From NCBI GenBank assembly GCA_007922225.1, contig ML679970.1, positions 17,100,290 to 17,164,289 of the forward strand: a DNA stretch of 64,000 bases. The letters run 5' to 3'. Positions 12,090-21,728 of the stretch are shown here, in pieces. Both the position numbers and the translations under genes were made by a program. Under the pieces are notes generated by a model. The model was not told the origin of the DNA. It did no database searches and saw only the letters and a program-made list of their open reading frames with translations. Each line of letters begins with the position of its first letter. Within the stretch, counting starts at the first letter, position 1. The DNA is from Emydura subglobosa (Eukaryota > Chordata > Testudines > Chelidae).

Positions 12090-12640
12090 CAATAGACTCT
12101 TAACCCTAGTCCCAGCATAGAGCCTACATCTGGCCCCAATCCTAACCCTAGTCCAGTGTCCCCCCACCCCAATGACCCTAATCCTGGCCTAGGACTCCTG
12201 CTGGCCCTGGCCCTAACCCTAGCCCACGGCCCCCACCCAATTGCAGCCCTACCTCTAGCAGACTCCCCCTCGTAGGCCCCAACACTAACTCTGAATCAGT
12301 GTCTCCTTCAGGCCCCAACTCTAACCCTGGCTCAGGGTTCTTTGCAGGCCCCAACTCTAACCTTTGCACACATTCCTTAGCTGGTCCAGGCCCTAAACCT
12401 TGCTCAGGGCCCCCAGTCAGCTCCGACCCTTACCCACACCTGAAGCTCCCTGCCAGCCCCAATGCTGACCCTATCTAAGGCCTCATGCCAGCCCCAACTG
12501 TACCCCTTGCCCGGGGCTCCCAGTCACCCCCAACCTAACCCTTGCTTAGGGATCCCAGTCTTCCCAAATCCTAACCATTACTAGGGACCCAAGCCAGCCC
12601 CAACCCTAAACCTGGTTCCTAGGGCTGGGACTGGAGGGGA
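12090..12640. repeat. Degenerate minisatellite with a 36-bp unit
   Basis: Units beginning 'ggccccaactctaaccct' recur at 12275, 12311, 12347, 12383, 12420, 12456, 12491, 12527, 12562 and 12597, which is a spacing of 35-37 bp. Fainter units extend left at about 12132, 12168, 12204 and 12240. A consensus is roughly 'gccccaaccctaaccctggctcagg' plus 'gctccctgcca'. Because 36 is divisible by 3, one minus-strand frame is a 12-residue Gly/Leu/Pro-rich repeat at 12178-12369. I read this as a by-product of the array and not a gene. The internal 'ccctaaccct' pieces look telomere-like but are not (TTAGGG)n arrays. Confidence 0.85.
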
Positions 12641-12650
12641 ACTAACTAAT

Positions 12651-13965
12651 GCCTATCGCCCTAAGCTGGCTATATACCTGAACCTCCCTGTTGGTCACAC
12701 CCCTAAACCTCTCTCTCCAGTCCCAGCCCTACCCTAACATGAAATAAATATATAGCCTAATGGAAGCTTAGCACAGGAGCACTGTGTATAGAAGAAAGCC
12801 AAGATGTATGACAGCTTGATTAGATAGAAAATCCAATTTAGTATTATTGAGTGATGATATTTTACGTCAGTCAAAACACAACCTTGGGCCTGATTCTCCA
12901 CCGCCATTAACCTTGGAGCTAGAGTACGACTTGGACTCTGAACTCAAGCTCTGATGAAAGAGGGATTAAAACCTGCCCTTGACTCCCTCTGTGGGTTTCC
13001 CAGGCCTTGGATTTGGGCACAAAGAGCAAGCACACCTGATATTCTGTCCCAGGGGAGATGGACAAATCTCTCAACCCAGCACATTGACCTGCACTCCCAA
13101 GCACAGGAACTTCGAAAGACTAGTTTTAGCATATTGAGACATGCCGGATGGTATGGACCCAAGGAATAGTCGGAAACTTTTGTATCTATCTTTGTGAGCT
13201 ATCAATCGTATTCAAGCTCCATGAGGGAGGGTTACAGTGCTTCTCCCTTGAAAGCAGAAATCACTAGTGGTTAATTACGGCAAATCCTCAGACAGGCAAA
13301 CAACTCCAGAAAAGTACCACGACCTGGGGTGAATTGTATATACTGCTTCGGACTGGCTTCAAAAGACCCAGGAAATAAAGCAAGGGCTTTTGGTATAAAG
13401 GGTTAGCATGAAGTGACTCAGGGATCACCGTTTTGATCCAGAAAAATGACAAGAGACTGTAACCAAGAAAGCAAAACACAGCTGGAAGGGCTCGAAGGCT
13501 TTGCATGTGCCAGAGTCCCCATGGGGAAGTCGGGTCAGGTGTTACCTGGTAAGCTTAGCATTGATGCAGACTCTGTTGTTTTTTGATACAATTTCTTCAT
13601 AACACTTTTGTCCTAAAAAGAAATGCACTGTGCTGTGTGGATGCTGGCTGGTCAGTGATAAACATGGCCATGTTCCTGGGCAGAGAGCAAACCACAAGCA
13701 CTGGACTAAGGTCAGGCCTGCTGGGATAAACACAATGAATTTTCACAAGGGAGTCTGCAAGCCTAAATCACCAGTCTGGAGGGAGCAGAACATGGGTCTC
13801 TGCCCATCAAGAGGTTACAGCTGGAGGTCTGAGACCTAAAGGGGTACCCTTGAGCAGACTATGGAGGGCGGGGAGGTGCAGTCATCCCAGGAACTGTGAC
13901 ACTACTGTTATGAGCCAGTAGTAAATTACTAGCCCCTCTCTGGACACAAGGAGGGAGTTGTGTCT
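12651..13965. other. Intergenic, no gene recognised
   Basis: Several overlapping frames of 60-72 codons occur on both strands at 12.9-13.85 kb, with no conserved motif or splice-consistent series. None can be supported as coding. Confidence 0.5.
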
Positions 13966-13969
13966 CCAA

Positions 13970-14232
13970 CAGTATGTCTATACTGCAATACAACACCCGT
14001 GGCTGGCTTGTGTCAGCTGACTCAGGCTCACAGGGCCTGGGTTGTGGGACTATACAACTGCAGTGTAGAGGTTTGGGCTCAAGCTAGAGCCTGATGCTAG
14101 GACCCTTCTCCCTGCACTCCATCCTGAGCCCGAATGTCTATGCTGCAATTTTATAGCCCCACAGCCAGGCCCAAGTAATCTGACCCAGGCCAGCTGTAGG
14201 TGTTGCACTGCAGTGTAGACATACCCTGAGTT
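13970..14232. mobile_element. Foldback MITE ('agtatgtctatactgca' TIRs)
   Basis: The left end 'gtatgtctatactgcaatac' is the imperfect reverse complement of the right end 'gcactgcagtgtagacatac'. Inner segments also pair: 'gtcagctgactcaggc' on the left with 'ctgacccaggccagctg' on the right. A related full-length copy lies at 62.39-62.68 kb and a half copy at 58.9-59.09 kb. There is no coding capacity. Confidence 0.75.
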
Positions 14233-14739
14233 ACTCCTGGGATGGTGCATCTTATGAGTGATCCTTACTCAGGACTAAAGGCACAAGCCAGCCCTTAGTC
14301 ATTTAAACCTGTGCAATATACATGTCAAATCCTACTTGTCTGATTTAGTAGCATTTTACGCAGCTGTGACCACACAGGGTGAAAGGCAATGGAAAGTCAG
14401 GTCCATTCTTTCCCAGAGCTTCTGGGAAGTGGATTATTTGTGGTTACACAGCCTGTGATATCAGTCTTCTCACACAATAAAGGGAGACATTATGGCACAC
14501 AAGACCGAGGTAGGAAAATCACATGCTATTTTAAAGCAAAATCTCAAAAACAAAACAAATAATGAAAACGATGGCTCTTATTTATGTTGGTGTAAATCTG
14601 GAATACTCCCTTGACTGCAGTGGAGTTTCACAGGGGTAAGTGAGAGCAGGATCTCGACCAGTGTCTTCCTAGCTTTAGCTAGATTGGTGACCACCTGTGA
14701 CTACAGAACTATGTAAACACTCCAGTCTCTGTTGTTATC
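14233..14739. other. Intergenic, with a partial foldback piece near 14.58-14.66 kb
   Basis: The segment 'ggtgtaaatctggaatactc ... gcagtggagtttcac' is half of the short palindromic family listed elsewhere in this window. Otherwise nothing is recognised. Confidence 0.45.
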
Positions 14740-14744
14740 TTGCT

Positions 14745-14890
14745 TTCCTGTCCTGTTTATTGGTCATCCCGGATTGTGAGCTTTCTGGGGCAGGGACTAC
14801 CTTTGAGATATTTGTTTGTATAGTGCCTAGCACCATTGGACCTGGATGTGTGATTAGAATCATAAAGTGCTATTGCTATAACAACAACAT
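14745..14890 (+). mobile_element. Ancient SINE tail copy
   Basis: The phrases 'gattgtgagctttctggggc', 'agggactacct' and 'gtatagtgcctagcaccatt', followed by an 'ataacaacaac' tail, match copies at 16255-16345, 31030-31140 and 36600-36735, and the reverse copy at 4105-4230. This is a dispersed, old retroposon tail with no gene content. Confidence 0.65.
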
Positions 14891-16254
14891 TAGCCATGTT
14901 TAGGAGTGTGGTAAATAATTCTGTTACTTCACCGCTTGCAAAGTCTGAATGCTATTTTTGTTAGCTTTCTTAATGATGTCTCATTAATTTTAGCTGACCC
15001 ATGCCTCCTCTCCATCATCTGCAGTCCTGTATTTTTCACGTAATAGTGCTAATGATCACCTTTTGTTTGAAAAAAAAATGTTCAGCACAGCTAAAGGAAC
15101 ATAAACAGCTTCAGTCTTTTTGTAGGTCTTACCTGAGCATATCAAAGCAATGAAAGTTGTTTCTGAGTTTCCCTGCCGTCTCTGCTTCAAGCTGAATAAG
15201 TCACTTGAGGCCCATCCATAGCAACGCACATAGAGAAAATCAGACCAAATGAAATGAGATTAAGGGACTGCAGGCAGCTCGGGGGCATGCATTGGAAAAG
15301 ATAGCCCTCTACGCCTGGAGGCTGATACTTAATATAGGAATCTTATATGTGTGACTCAGACACCCCTGCATTTAATGACATCGGCTATGTAACTGGATGA
15401 CTCTATGAAGCTCTTTGCTCCTTTGAGTACTAATGTTTTTTTCTAACACAGCGAGGGAATTGATTGCTGAGGTCACCCATCGTGTTTGTCATTTAAACCA
15501 GAGATGGTTCGATAACCTATTATTTTCAATCACAGCTAAACTAAATTCTCATTGTTTCTTGTTTTGCCTTCAACCAGGAGAATTGATGCCCACGATTGGT
15601 TTTATTACTGAGGTATGTGACAGACTCTATTGTGGGCTGGAATAGAAAAGTCAGACCTTGGGGCAGACTAGGGTAAGAGGTTCTCTATTCCGCTTTGCTT
15701 GTGTAGAAGGGGAGGCCCCCTGGTATCAGCATCTCCTCCTTTTGCCCTTCTCTCTTGGCTGTGTATAAATGAAGGTAGGGTGACAGAAGAAGAGATATTC
15801 ATGAAGGATGAAGGGTTTTCACCCTACCGGCTATTGAGAGCTGACATGGTTTGTCCCGGTTAAACCCCTTGCTCTTCCACACAGGAGTGCATTCTGATTC
15901 CACTCCCCGACTGCTGTTGGGAGGTGCTTGCTGTGCCGCTCCTCTTTCCTGTAGAGTGAGAACCCTGCCCCTGTGTTTGAGGCAGCAGTGATGGGTCTGA
16001 GCAGCAAAGTTCAGCTCTGAAGCCAGAATCCAAAGTGTTTGGATACAGTGCTAGATCCACCTGCACAACTTAGATCCCAAGTTCAGCTCTACAAGGCCAA
16101 TTATTTGGAGCTCAGCTTCACTCTCTCTTTGTCTCTTGAATCGGAGGATTTATCGGTGCCTCTTCCAGGGCCTGCAGACTCTTGTTCAATGATTTGTTCT
16201 TTACAGTCTCTAAGTGCCTTGAATTCACACTGTTGGCTTTGGAGAGAATCCCAC
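14891..16254. other. Intergenic, no gene recognised
   Basis: Frames of up to about 70 codons lack any domain signature. An A-run at about 15069-15077 and AT-rich stretches are the only compositional features. Confidence 0.5.
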
Positions 16255-16345
16255 ACTACCTTGATTGTCAGCTCTTCAGGACAGGGGCCGTATCTCTGGA
16301 AATCATCTAGGATATTGTGGGCATTATAATAATAAAAATAAACCC
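16255..16345 (+). mobile_element. Ancient SINE tail copy (short)
   Basis: 'gattgtcagctcttcaggac', 'aggggccgtatctctgg' and the terminal 'ataataaaaataaac' align with the tail family at 14745 and 36600. The middle is shortened. Confidence 0.5.
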
Positions 16346-17027
16346 AACAGCAATAATAGATTCCCGAGCTATTGTGTTTTGTTCATCTCTTCTAGTCCCA
16401 ATTCACAGCTTTCCAGGGATCCACTTGAAAATCGTCTGAAAGTCTCTGCAGTTTCTCCTGCTGCCTGTGACCCGGCACCTTTGTGTGTCACATTGCTGTT
16501 TACTGCTCACCAAATATCCGTACAAAAGTATCAAGAGAGTCTCCGCCCTTCCGCTCTCCATGGGAAACGATTCTAAATGTTATCTGTCTCGCTTCCTATT
16601 GTATAAATAAGGGAACTTATCTGCTTGGCAGAGCCTGCTATTGCACTGACCTCAATGAGGCCAGAGTGGTGGTCTGTCAAGGCGAAAGCATTCGGGAACA
16701 CCACATTTAGACACCTTGCTTTCCCCTCCGGTTTTGTCTTCCCTTGATCTTTCCTCCTCTTAAGGGAAATCACATCTGACAACCTGTATTCACACTGGGA
16801 GGTAGCTCACATATTAAACTGGGTCTGCAGCAATCTCTCACTTAAGTGCTTGAGCAAGAAGGGTTTTACACAGCTGAAGTCATGCCTGAAATTCCTATCT
16901 CCCAGTACTTAGGTTTGCTTGCTCATATTCTTAAAGAGACAGTAGTCTATTAAATAGTAACAGTAACATATTGCTGACCCTTTTGGCCTGAGTGATTTGG
17001 CAAAATTCAGGGCCTTGCAGGTGTATA
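16346..17027. other. Intergenic, no gene recognised
   Basis: Overlapping open frames at 16.27-16.78 kb on both strands have no recognisable protein features. Confidence 0.45.
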
Positions 17028-17770
17028 GATTCATAGATTTCCAAGGCCAGAAGGGATCATAATGATCATCTAGTCTGATCTCTTGCATAGCAAGATCATA
17101 GAACTTCCACAAAATAATTCATAGATCATATCTTTTAGAAAAACATCCAATACCAATTCTAAAATGGTCAGTAATGAAGAATCCACCATGGCCACAGGTA
17201 AATTGTTCCAATGGTTAATTACTCTCCTTGTTAAAAATTTACACCTTACATCCAGTCTCAATGTATCTAACTTCAACTTCCAGTCACTGGATCATGTTGT
17301 ATCTTTCTCTGCCAAACTGAAGAGCCCATTGTTAAATATTTGTTTCCCAGGTAGGTGCTTAGCAACTAATAAAGTCACCCATTAACCTTCTTTTTGCTAA
17401 GCTAAATAGATAGAGCTCCTTGAGTCTATCGCTATCAAGGCAGGTTTTCTAATCCTTTAATCTTTCTCATGGCTCTTTTCTAACCCTCTCCAATGTACCA
17501 AGATTGTGGGCACCAGAACTGGACACAGTATTCCAGCAGCAGTCACACCCTGTCAAATACAGAGGTAAAATAACCTCTCAACTCCTAATCAAGAGTCCCC
17601 TGTTTATGCATATAAGCTCTTTTGGCCACAGAATCATACTGGGGAGGCTCATGTCCAGCTGATTATCCACCATGACCCCCAAATCTTTTTCACAGTCACT
17701 GCTTACCAGTATCGAGTCCCCCATCCTGTAAGCATGGCCGACATTCTTTGTTCTTTTGTTATCGTGTTTC
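17028..17770 (-). mobile_element. CR1-type LINE 3' half (antisense)
   Basis: The segment opens with 'gattcatagatttccaaggc', the reverse complement of the usual CR1 3' terminal region, and continues through 'aaattgttccaatggttaat', 'gagctccttgagtctatcgc', 'gtgggcaccagaactggaca' and 'ccccaaatctttttcacagt'. These are landmark phrases of antisense turtle CR1 copies. It is broken by small indels. No functional frame remains. Confidence 0.85.
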
Positions 17771-18036
17771 CATTAGATAAGAAATCGATTATATGAGCCA
17801 GGTATATTCTTGTTGTAATCTTATTCATTTACAAAAAATGGACACAAAGTTCTGTTCCCTTGAACACAGTAGGAACAAACAGTAGGCACTTTCCTTGCTC
17901 AGAAAGCCCAAGAAACTTGGTCCCTCTGGTTCCTTTCCGGGTTACAATCAACGCCTTCTGCTGTTTTTTTGCTTTCAGCACCCCACTCTACAACCAGTAT
18001 GTCAGCCCCTGCTTTTGCAAGGGGGGATACCATTGT
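17771..18036. other. Short unique spacer between repeats
   Basis: No gene or repeat is recognised. The frame at 17860-18144 extends into the next foldback element. Confidence 0.4.
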
Positions 18037-18480
18037 TTAGGCCTGGTCTACATAGAGTTTTGTAGACACAAGTCAGGTTTTGTCGACAAAACAGTGCTGG
18101 GGTACACACTGCAATCACCCCCCACCGACAAAACTGGTTTTTGACAAAATAAAACCACCTTGATGAGAGGTATAGGGCTTTTGTCGGTATAGCTAGGGCG
18201 ACGCAGTGTCAGTGTAGACACCGCATCCCCTTACAGTGGTGGAGCAGCTGTCATTCTTGTCCTCAATTTCACCCCCGGGGCAGCTGGTTCTTTCTCCCAG
18301 CTGAGAGTGGTGAGAAACCCCAGCTGCTGCAAGCCTGGAGTGGCTGAAACCCGGCTCCCAGCCGGGAACCGCGGGTCTCTCAGCTCCCCATGATGCCACT
18401 TAGGTCGGTGGAAGTGTTCCTGGTGAGGACGCACTTCACCAATCCAAGGAGAGCTGTGTGGACATCAGCCACCGCTGTAA
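18037..18480. mobile_element. Foldback MITE ('ggcctggtctacat ... ttttgtcgacaaaac')
   Basis: The left end is 'ggcctggtctacatagagtt', followed by nested self-complementary blocks 'ggttttgtcgacaaaaca', 'accgacaaaactggttttt' and 'cttttgtcggtatagctag'. The right portion (18400-18475) has 'ggtcggtggaagtgttcctg' and ends near 'gtgtggacatc'. Between them, about 18236-18390 is GC-richer and may be an extra insertion. No transposase is encoded. Confidence 0.55.
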
Positions 18481-19125
18481 TTATAGTTATAAGGAATAGT
18501 CAATTAATTATAAGGAATAGTCAGCATGAATTTGTCAAGAACAAATCATGCCAAACCAACCTAATTTCTTTCTTTGGCAGGATTACTGGTCTAGGGGATG
18601 AGGGAAAGCAATAGACATGATACATTTTGATTTTATAAGGCTTCTGACACAGTGTTACATGACATTCTCATAAGCAAATTAGGGAAATGTGGTCTAGATG
18701 AAGTCACTATAAAGTGGTTGCACAACTGGTTGAAAGACTGCCCTCAAAGAGTAGTTATCAATGATTTGCTGTCAAACTGGGAGGGTGTATCTAGTGGGGT
18801 TTTGCCACGGTCAGTCTTGAGTCTGGTACTATTCAATATTTTCATTCTTGACTCAGCTAATGGAGTGGATTATAAAGTGCTTATAAAATCTGCAGGTGAC
18901 ACCAACCTGGGAGGGTTTGCAAGCACTTTGCAGGTCAGGATTAGAATTCCTGGATTTAAATTGGTCTGAAATCAACAAGATGAAATTCAATAAAGACAAG
19001 TGCAAAATACGACACTTAGGGTTGAAAAATCAAATGCACAAATACAAAATAGGGGAGACTTTAGGAAATGATGCCTCGGAACTGCCGTGGAGAGGGTATG
19101 ATTATTCTGGGTGCACCATTGGCTA
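18481..19125 (+). mobile_element. CR1-type LINE reverse-transcriptase fragment
   Basis: The frame 18652-18969 reads LGKCGLDEVTIKWLHNWLKD, then QRVVINDLLSNWEGVSSGVL, then LFNIFILDSANGVDYKVLIK. This is the C-terminal half of a CR1 RT domain. The catalytic box that is normally FADDT appears as SAGDT, so it is inactive. A shifted frame continues with KMKFNKDKCKIRHLGLKNQM, the conserved segment after the RT, showing a frameshift near 18.9 kb. Upstream lies 'catgaatttgtcaagaacaa', another CR1 landmark. The copy is truncated at both ends. Confidence 0.9.
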
Positions 19126-20590
19126 CTGAAAGGTTCAGTTGTGACTGCTTCTATAGTGGCCCATCAATCACCTTGTGACTTTGTTGTGATTTGATGGTAT
19201 TACCCCTCATCGCCCCATTTTAAAAGAGCTGCTGCAAATCACAAATCCTATTTGTAATATAAGTCATTTTATTTCCTCCATCAAATCCCATGTAAAGACA
19301 TATTTGATGCTTGTAAATGGGAACAATTTAAAAAAAACAAAACAATCCAATCTCTTCTAGAGCACCAGTCTCTCAGATAAACAAGTAACACACTGATCTC
19401 AGGGAGGCCAGGGTAACATTGCGAAAGCTGGTGAACAGTCTAAATAAAAAGTAGCTAAATGTTTAAGAGACTCTTTTACAGAGAACCTGTCTGAAATAAC
19501 AAACTCAGTCATTTTGAGCAAATGCTACGGTGATTTAGGAAACAGCCGCCATATTGAAAGCAGGGATGTCAACAGCTTGCTGAAAAGAAGGGAAGAGAGC
19601 GTAGAGCCTATTAGGTGAAATTGAAGATATTTCAGTTGACATGAGGTGTGACGCCAGGAAGGCACATTGCAATTTCAAGTAATAGAGATGCTAGTTGTCT
19701 TGTGCATGCAAATAATTCAGATGAAGATATATCATCATCTCCAGCCTCTTTGGAAACTCAGCACTGATGCTGACATTTATGGGAATACTAAGGCGGCACA
19801 ATAGGAGGGAAAAAACCACCTTGGGTATTTGGACATCAGAAAACTTATTTTTTTAAAAGAGGTAGAAAAATACCCTGTGCGCATATGATTTTATCTATAA
19901 TTTGGAGGTATGACCCGATGTGAACTCTTCTTTAGGCTAAGAGGTAAAGGTTGTACTGTCTGTTAGGTTTGCTATAAAAGATTTCTACTTTCACCTCTGA
20001 CTGTTATAGGAAACTCTGCTCTTCAGATAGTTGTAAGTGCATAAAAATGTGTGCCTTCTGACAAACGAATACAGTACATAATAGAACAGGCTAACAGCTG
20101 CAAAGATAGATGGACTAGTTTGTTAGACACTCCTGAAAACCCCCTGCCATAAAATCTTGGAGGATGTAACAAGTCATCTGTCTCTAGCTCCTGCAATATG
20201 AATTGCCACAGATCTTCTAAGTGTTATAGTGAGTTCTCATTTGTCAAAAATTCTTCCCCAGGGTCTCTCAAGAAAGTTTATGCTAATGTCATATTATGTG
20301 ACTGATTTTCAGGCACCATCAATATTAAGAATGTCACAACACCAAGAAAGAAAATAGTATTTAATGTGCTTTTCTGGATTGGGGAGTACTGAAATTTTAA
20401 CGTGTGGTTATCAAGGAAATTCAGAAGTTAAATGCGACTTTGGTAATATTTCTCAATTTCCTCACGTGAATGAAAGATCAAGAGCTCTGGTCACTAGGGC
20501 ACACTTGTACATTTCACTTAGGTTGCAGAAAGGAAAGGGCTAGAAATAGCAGTAAAAGCTACATTGCTTCAAATAAGCCTGGTTAGTTGT
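19126..20590. other. Unique AT-rich intergenic sequence
   Basis: No repeats are recognised and no frame exceeds about 60 codons. The stretch at 19.7-19.8 kb contains homeodomain/octamer-like words ('atgcaaataattcag') and may hold conserved non-coding sequence, but only a comparison with other genomes would show this. Confidence 0.4.
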
Positions 20591-20790
20591 CAACATGCAA
20601 CACTTCAGAGAGATGATGGGAGGAAGGGCAAGTAATTCACCTCTCCTGTGCCTTATTTTTCTCATTTGTAAAACAGATAATAGTTCTTAGCTCTCTCACT
20701 GGGGTCTTGGGAAGCTTTATTTCGCAACATCTGTCAAGTGTTTTGAGATGAAAAAGCCCTGTGTGAGCCCAGGTATCATATTATTACATC
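20591..20790 (+). mobile_element. MIR-like SINE fragment
   Basis: 'cctcttttgtaaaac'-like wording ('tttttctcatttgtaaaaca'), 'gggtcttgggaagc' and 'gtgttttgagatgaaaaagc' correspond to the 3' half of MIR-type SINEs. The copy is diverged. Confidence 0.45.
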
Positions 20791-21449
20791 CAAGCTAAGA
20801 CCATCTTTCCTCTTACCATATCGATGCTAAACATATTCATTTTGATAGCACTCAAGGTAAAATATTAAGTATACCGTCATTAAGCCTTCAGACAGAATTC
20901 ACTGCGAGTCTAGTGACGCTAATGAACCTATTGGGCATTAATGCGCTTCAGCCTTCTTCTGTATAGGAGTTGCATTATAACGCAGCACACAGCATTGCTA
21001 AAGACTTTCTCTAGGTAATGAAAACCATGTCACATTTCAAACCCTCTGATTAAAAATGTAGCATGGTTCTGCAGTCAGACAACCTCCATAAGAGAAACAG
21101 GTTTCAAATGTTGAAGTGTGTCAGGCTCAGTTTCACGCCACTCATTACACAGAGTTTGTCAGGGATATTATTTTGCATCTTAATAGTTGCTCACAGATCA
21201 ACTCAAAATTTAATTCTGCCTGTTTGGATGAACATAATAGTTAATTTCTTAGTGCCATCTTAATAGGTGTGTCAGGAGTTCCTGCCCCGTGGCCTGGTTT
21301 GTGTGTTTTTGTTATGACTGATAATTATAAATTAACTTCTTTATAAGATGAATAACTTGTTGACATCACCTTCCCATTGATTTTTCTTCTCTCCTTGTAA
21401 ACGTGCATACTCACTCAACTGCTAGGTAGTTGCTTTGTAATGGCCACCA
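20791..21449. other. Intergenic, no gene recognised
   Basis: Nothing is recognised. 20880-20960 is rich in TAAT/ATTA words. Confidence 0.4.
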
Positions 21450-21728
21450 GCTAATGGAAGCTGAAAGAATGGTCACCCTGTGCAAGCCATATGAGCAAAG
21501 GCTGAAGGAACTGGGTATGTTTAGTTAGGAAAAGAGGAGATTAAGTGGGGACATGATAGCAGTCTTCAAATACTTGAAAGGCTGCCTTAAAAAAAGATGG
21601 AGAAAAGTTGTTCCGTCTTGCCACAGAGGATGCCTGTTTTGGATAGTTTAGGCACAACAAATCCTGCATCTTGGCAGGAGGCTAGATTAGATGACCTTTC
21701 AAACCTATGGTTCTAGGACTCCAGGCTT
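21450..21728 (+). mobile_element. CR1-type LINE 3' end fragment
   Basis: The phrases 'gagcaaaggctgaaggaact', 'gaggagattaagtggggaca', 'gatagcagtcttcaaatact' and 'ggctagattagatgacctt' are the end of CR1 ORF2 and its 3' UTR on the + strand. An internal deletion removes much of the 3' UTR. It may be the tail of the same insertion as the RT fragment at 18.5-19.1 kb, or a separate copy. Confidence 0.8.

Noticed and set aside
12178..12369. Minus-strand repetitive protein (12-residue repeats)
   Set aside because: The periodicity is a direct result of the 36-bp minisatellite. Frames break outside a few units and there is no start or splice context.
12100..12640. Interstitial telomere array
   Set aside because: 'ccctaaccct' pieces occur once per 36-bp unit and never as consecutive perfect CCCTAA hexamers.
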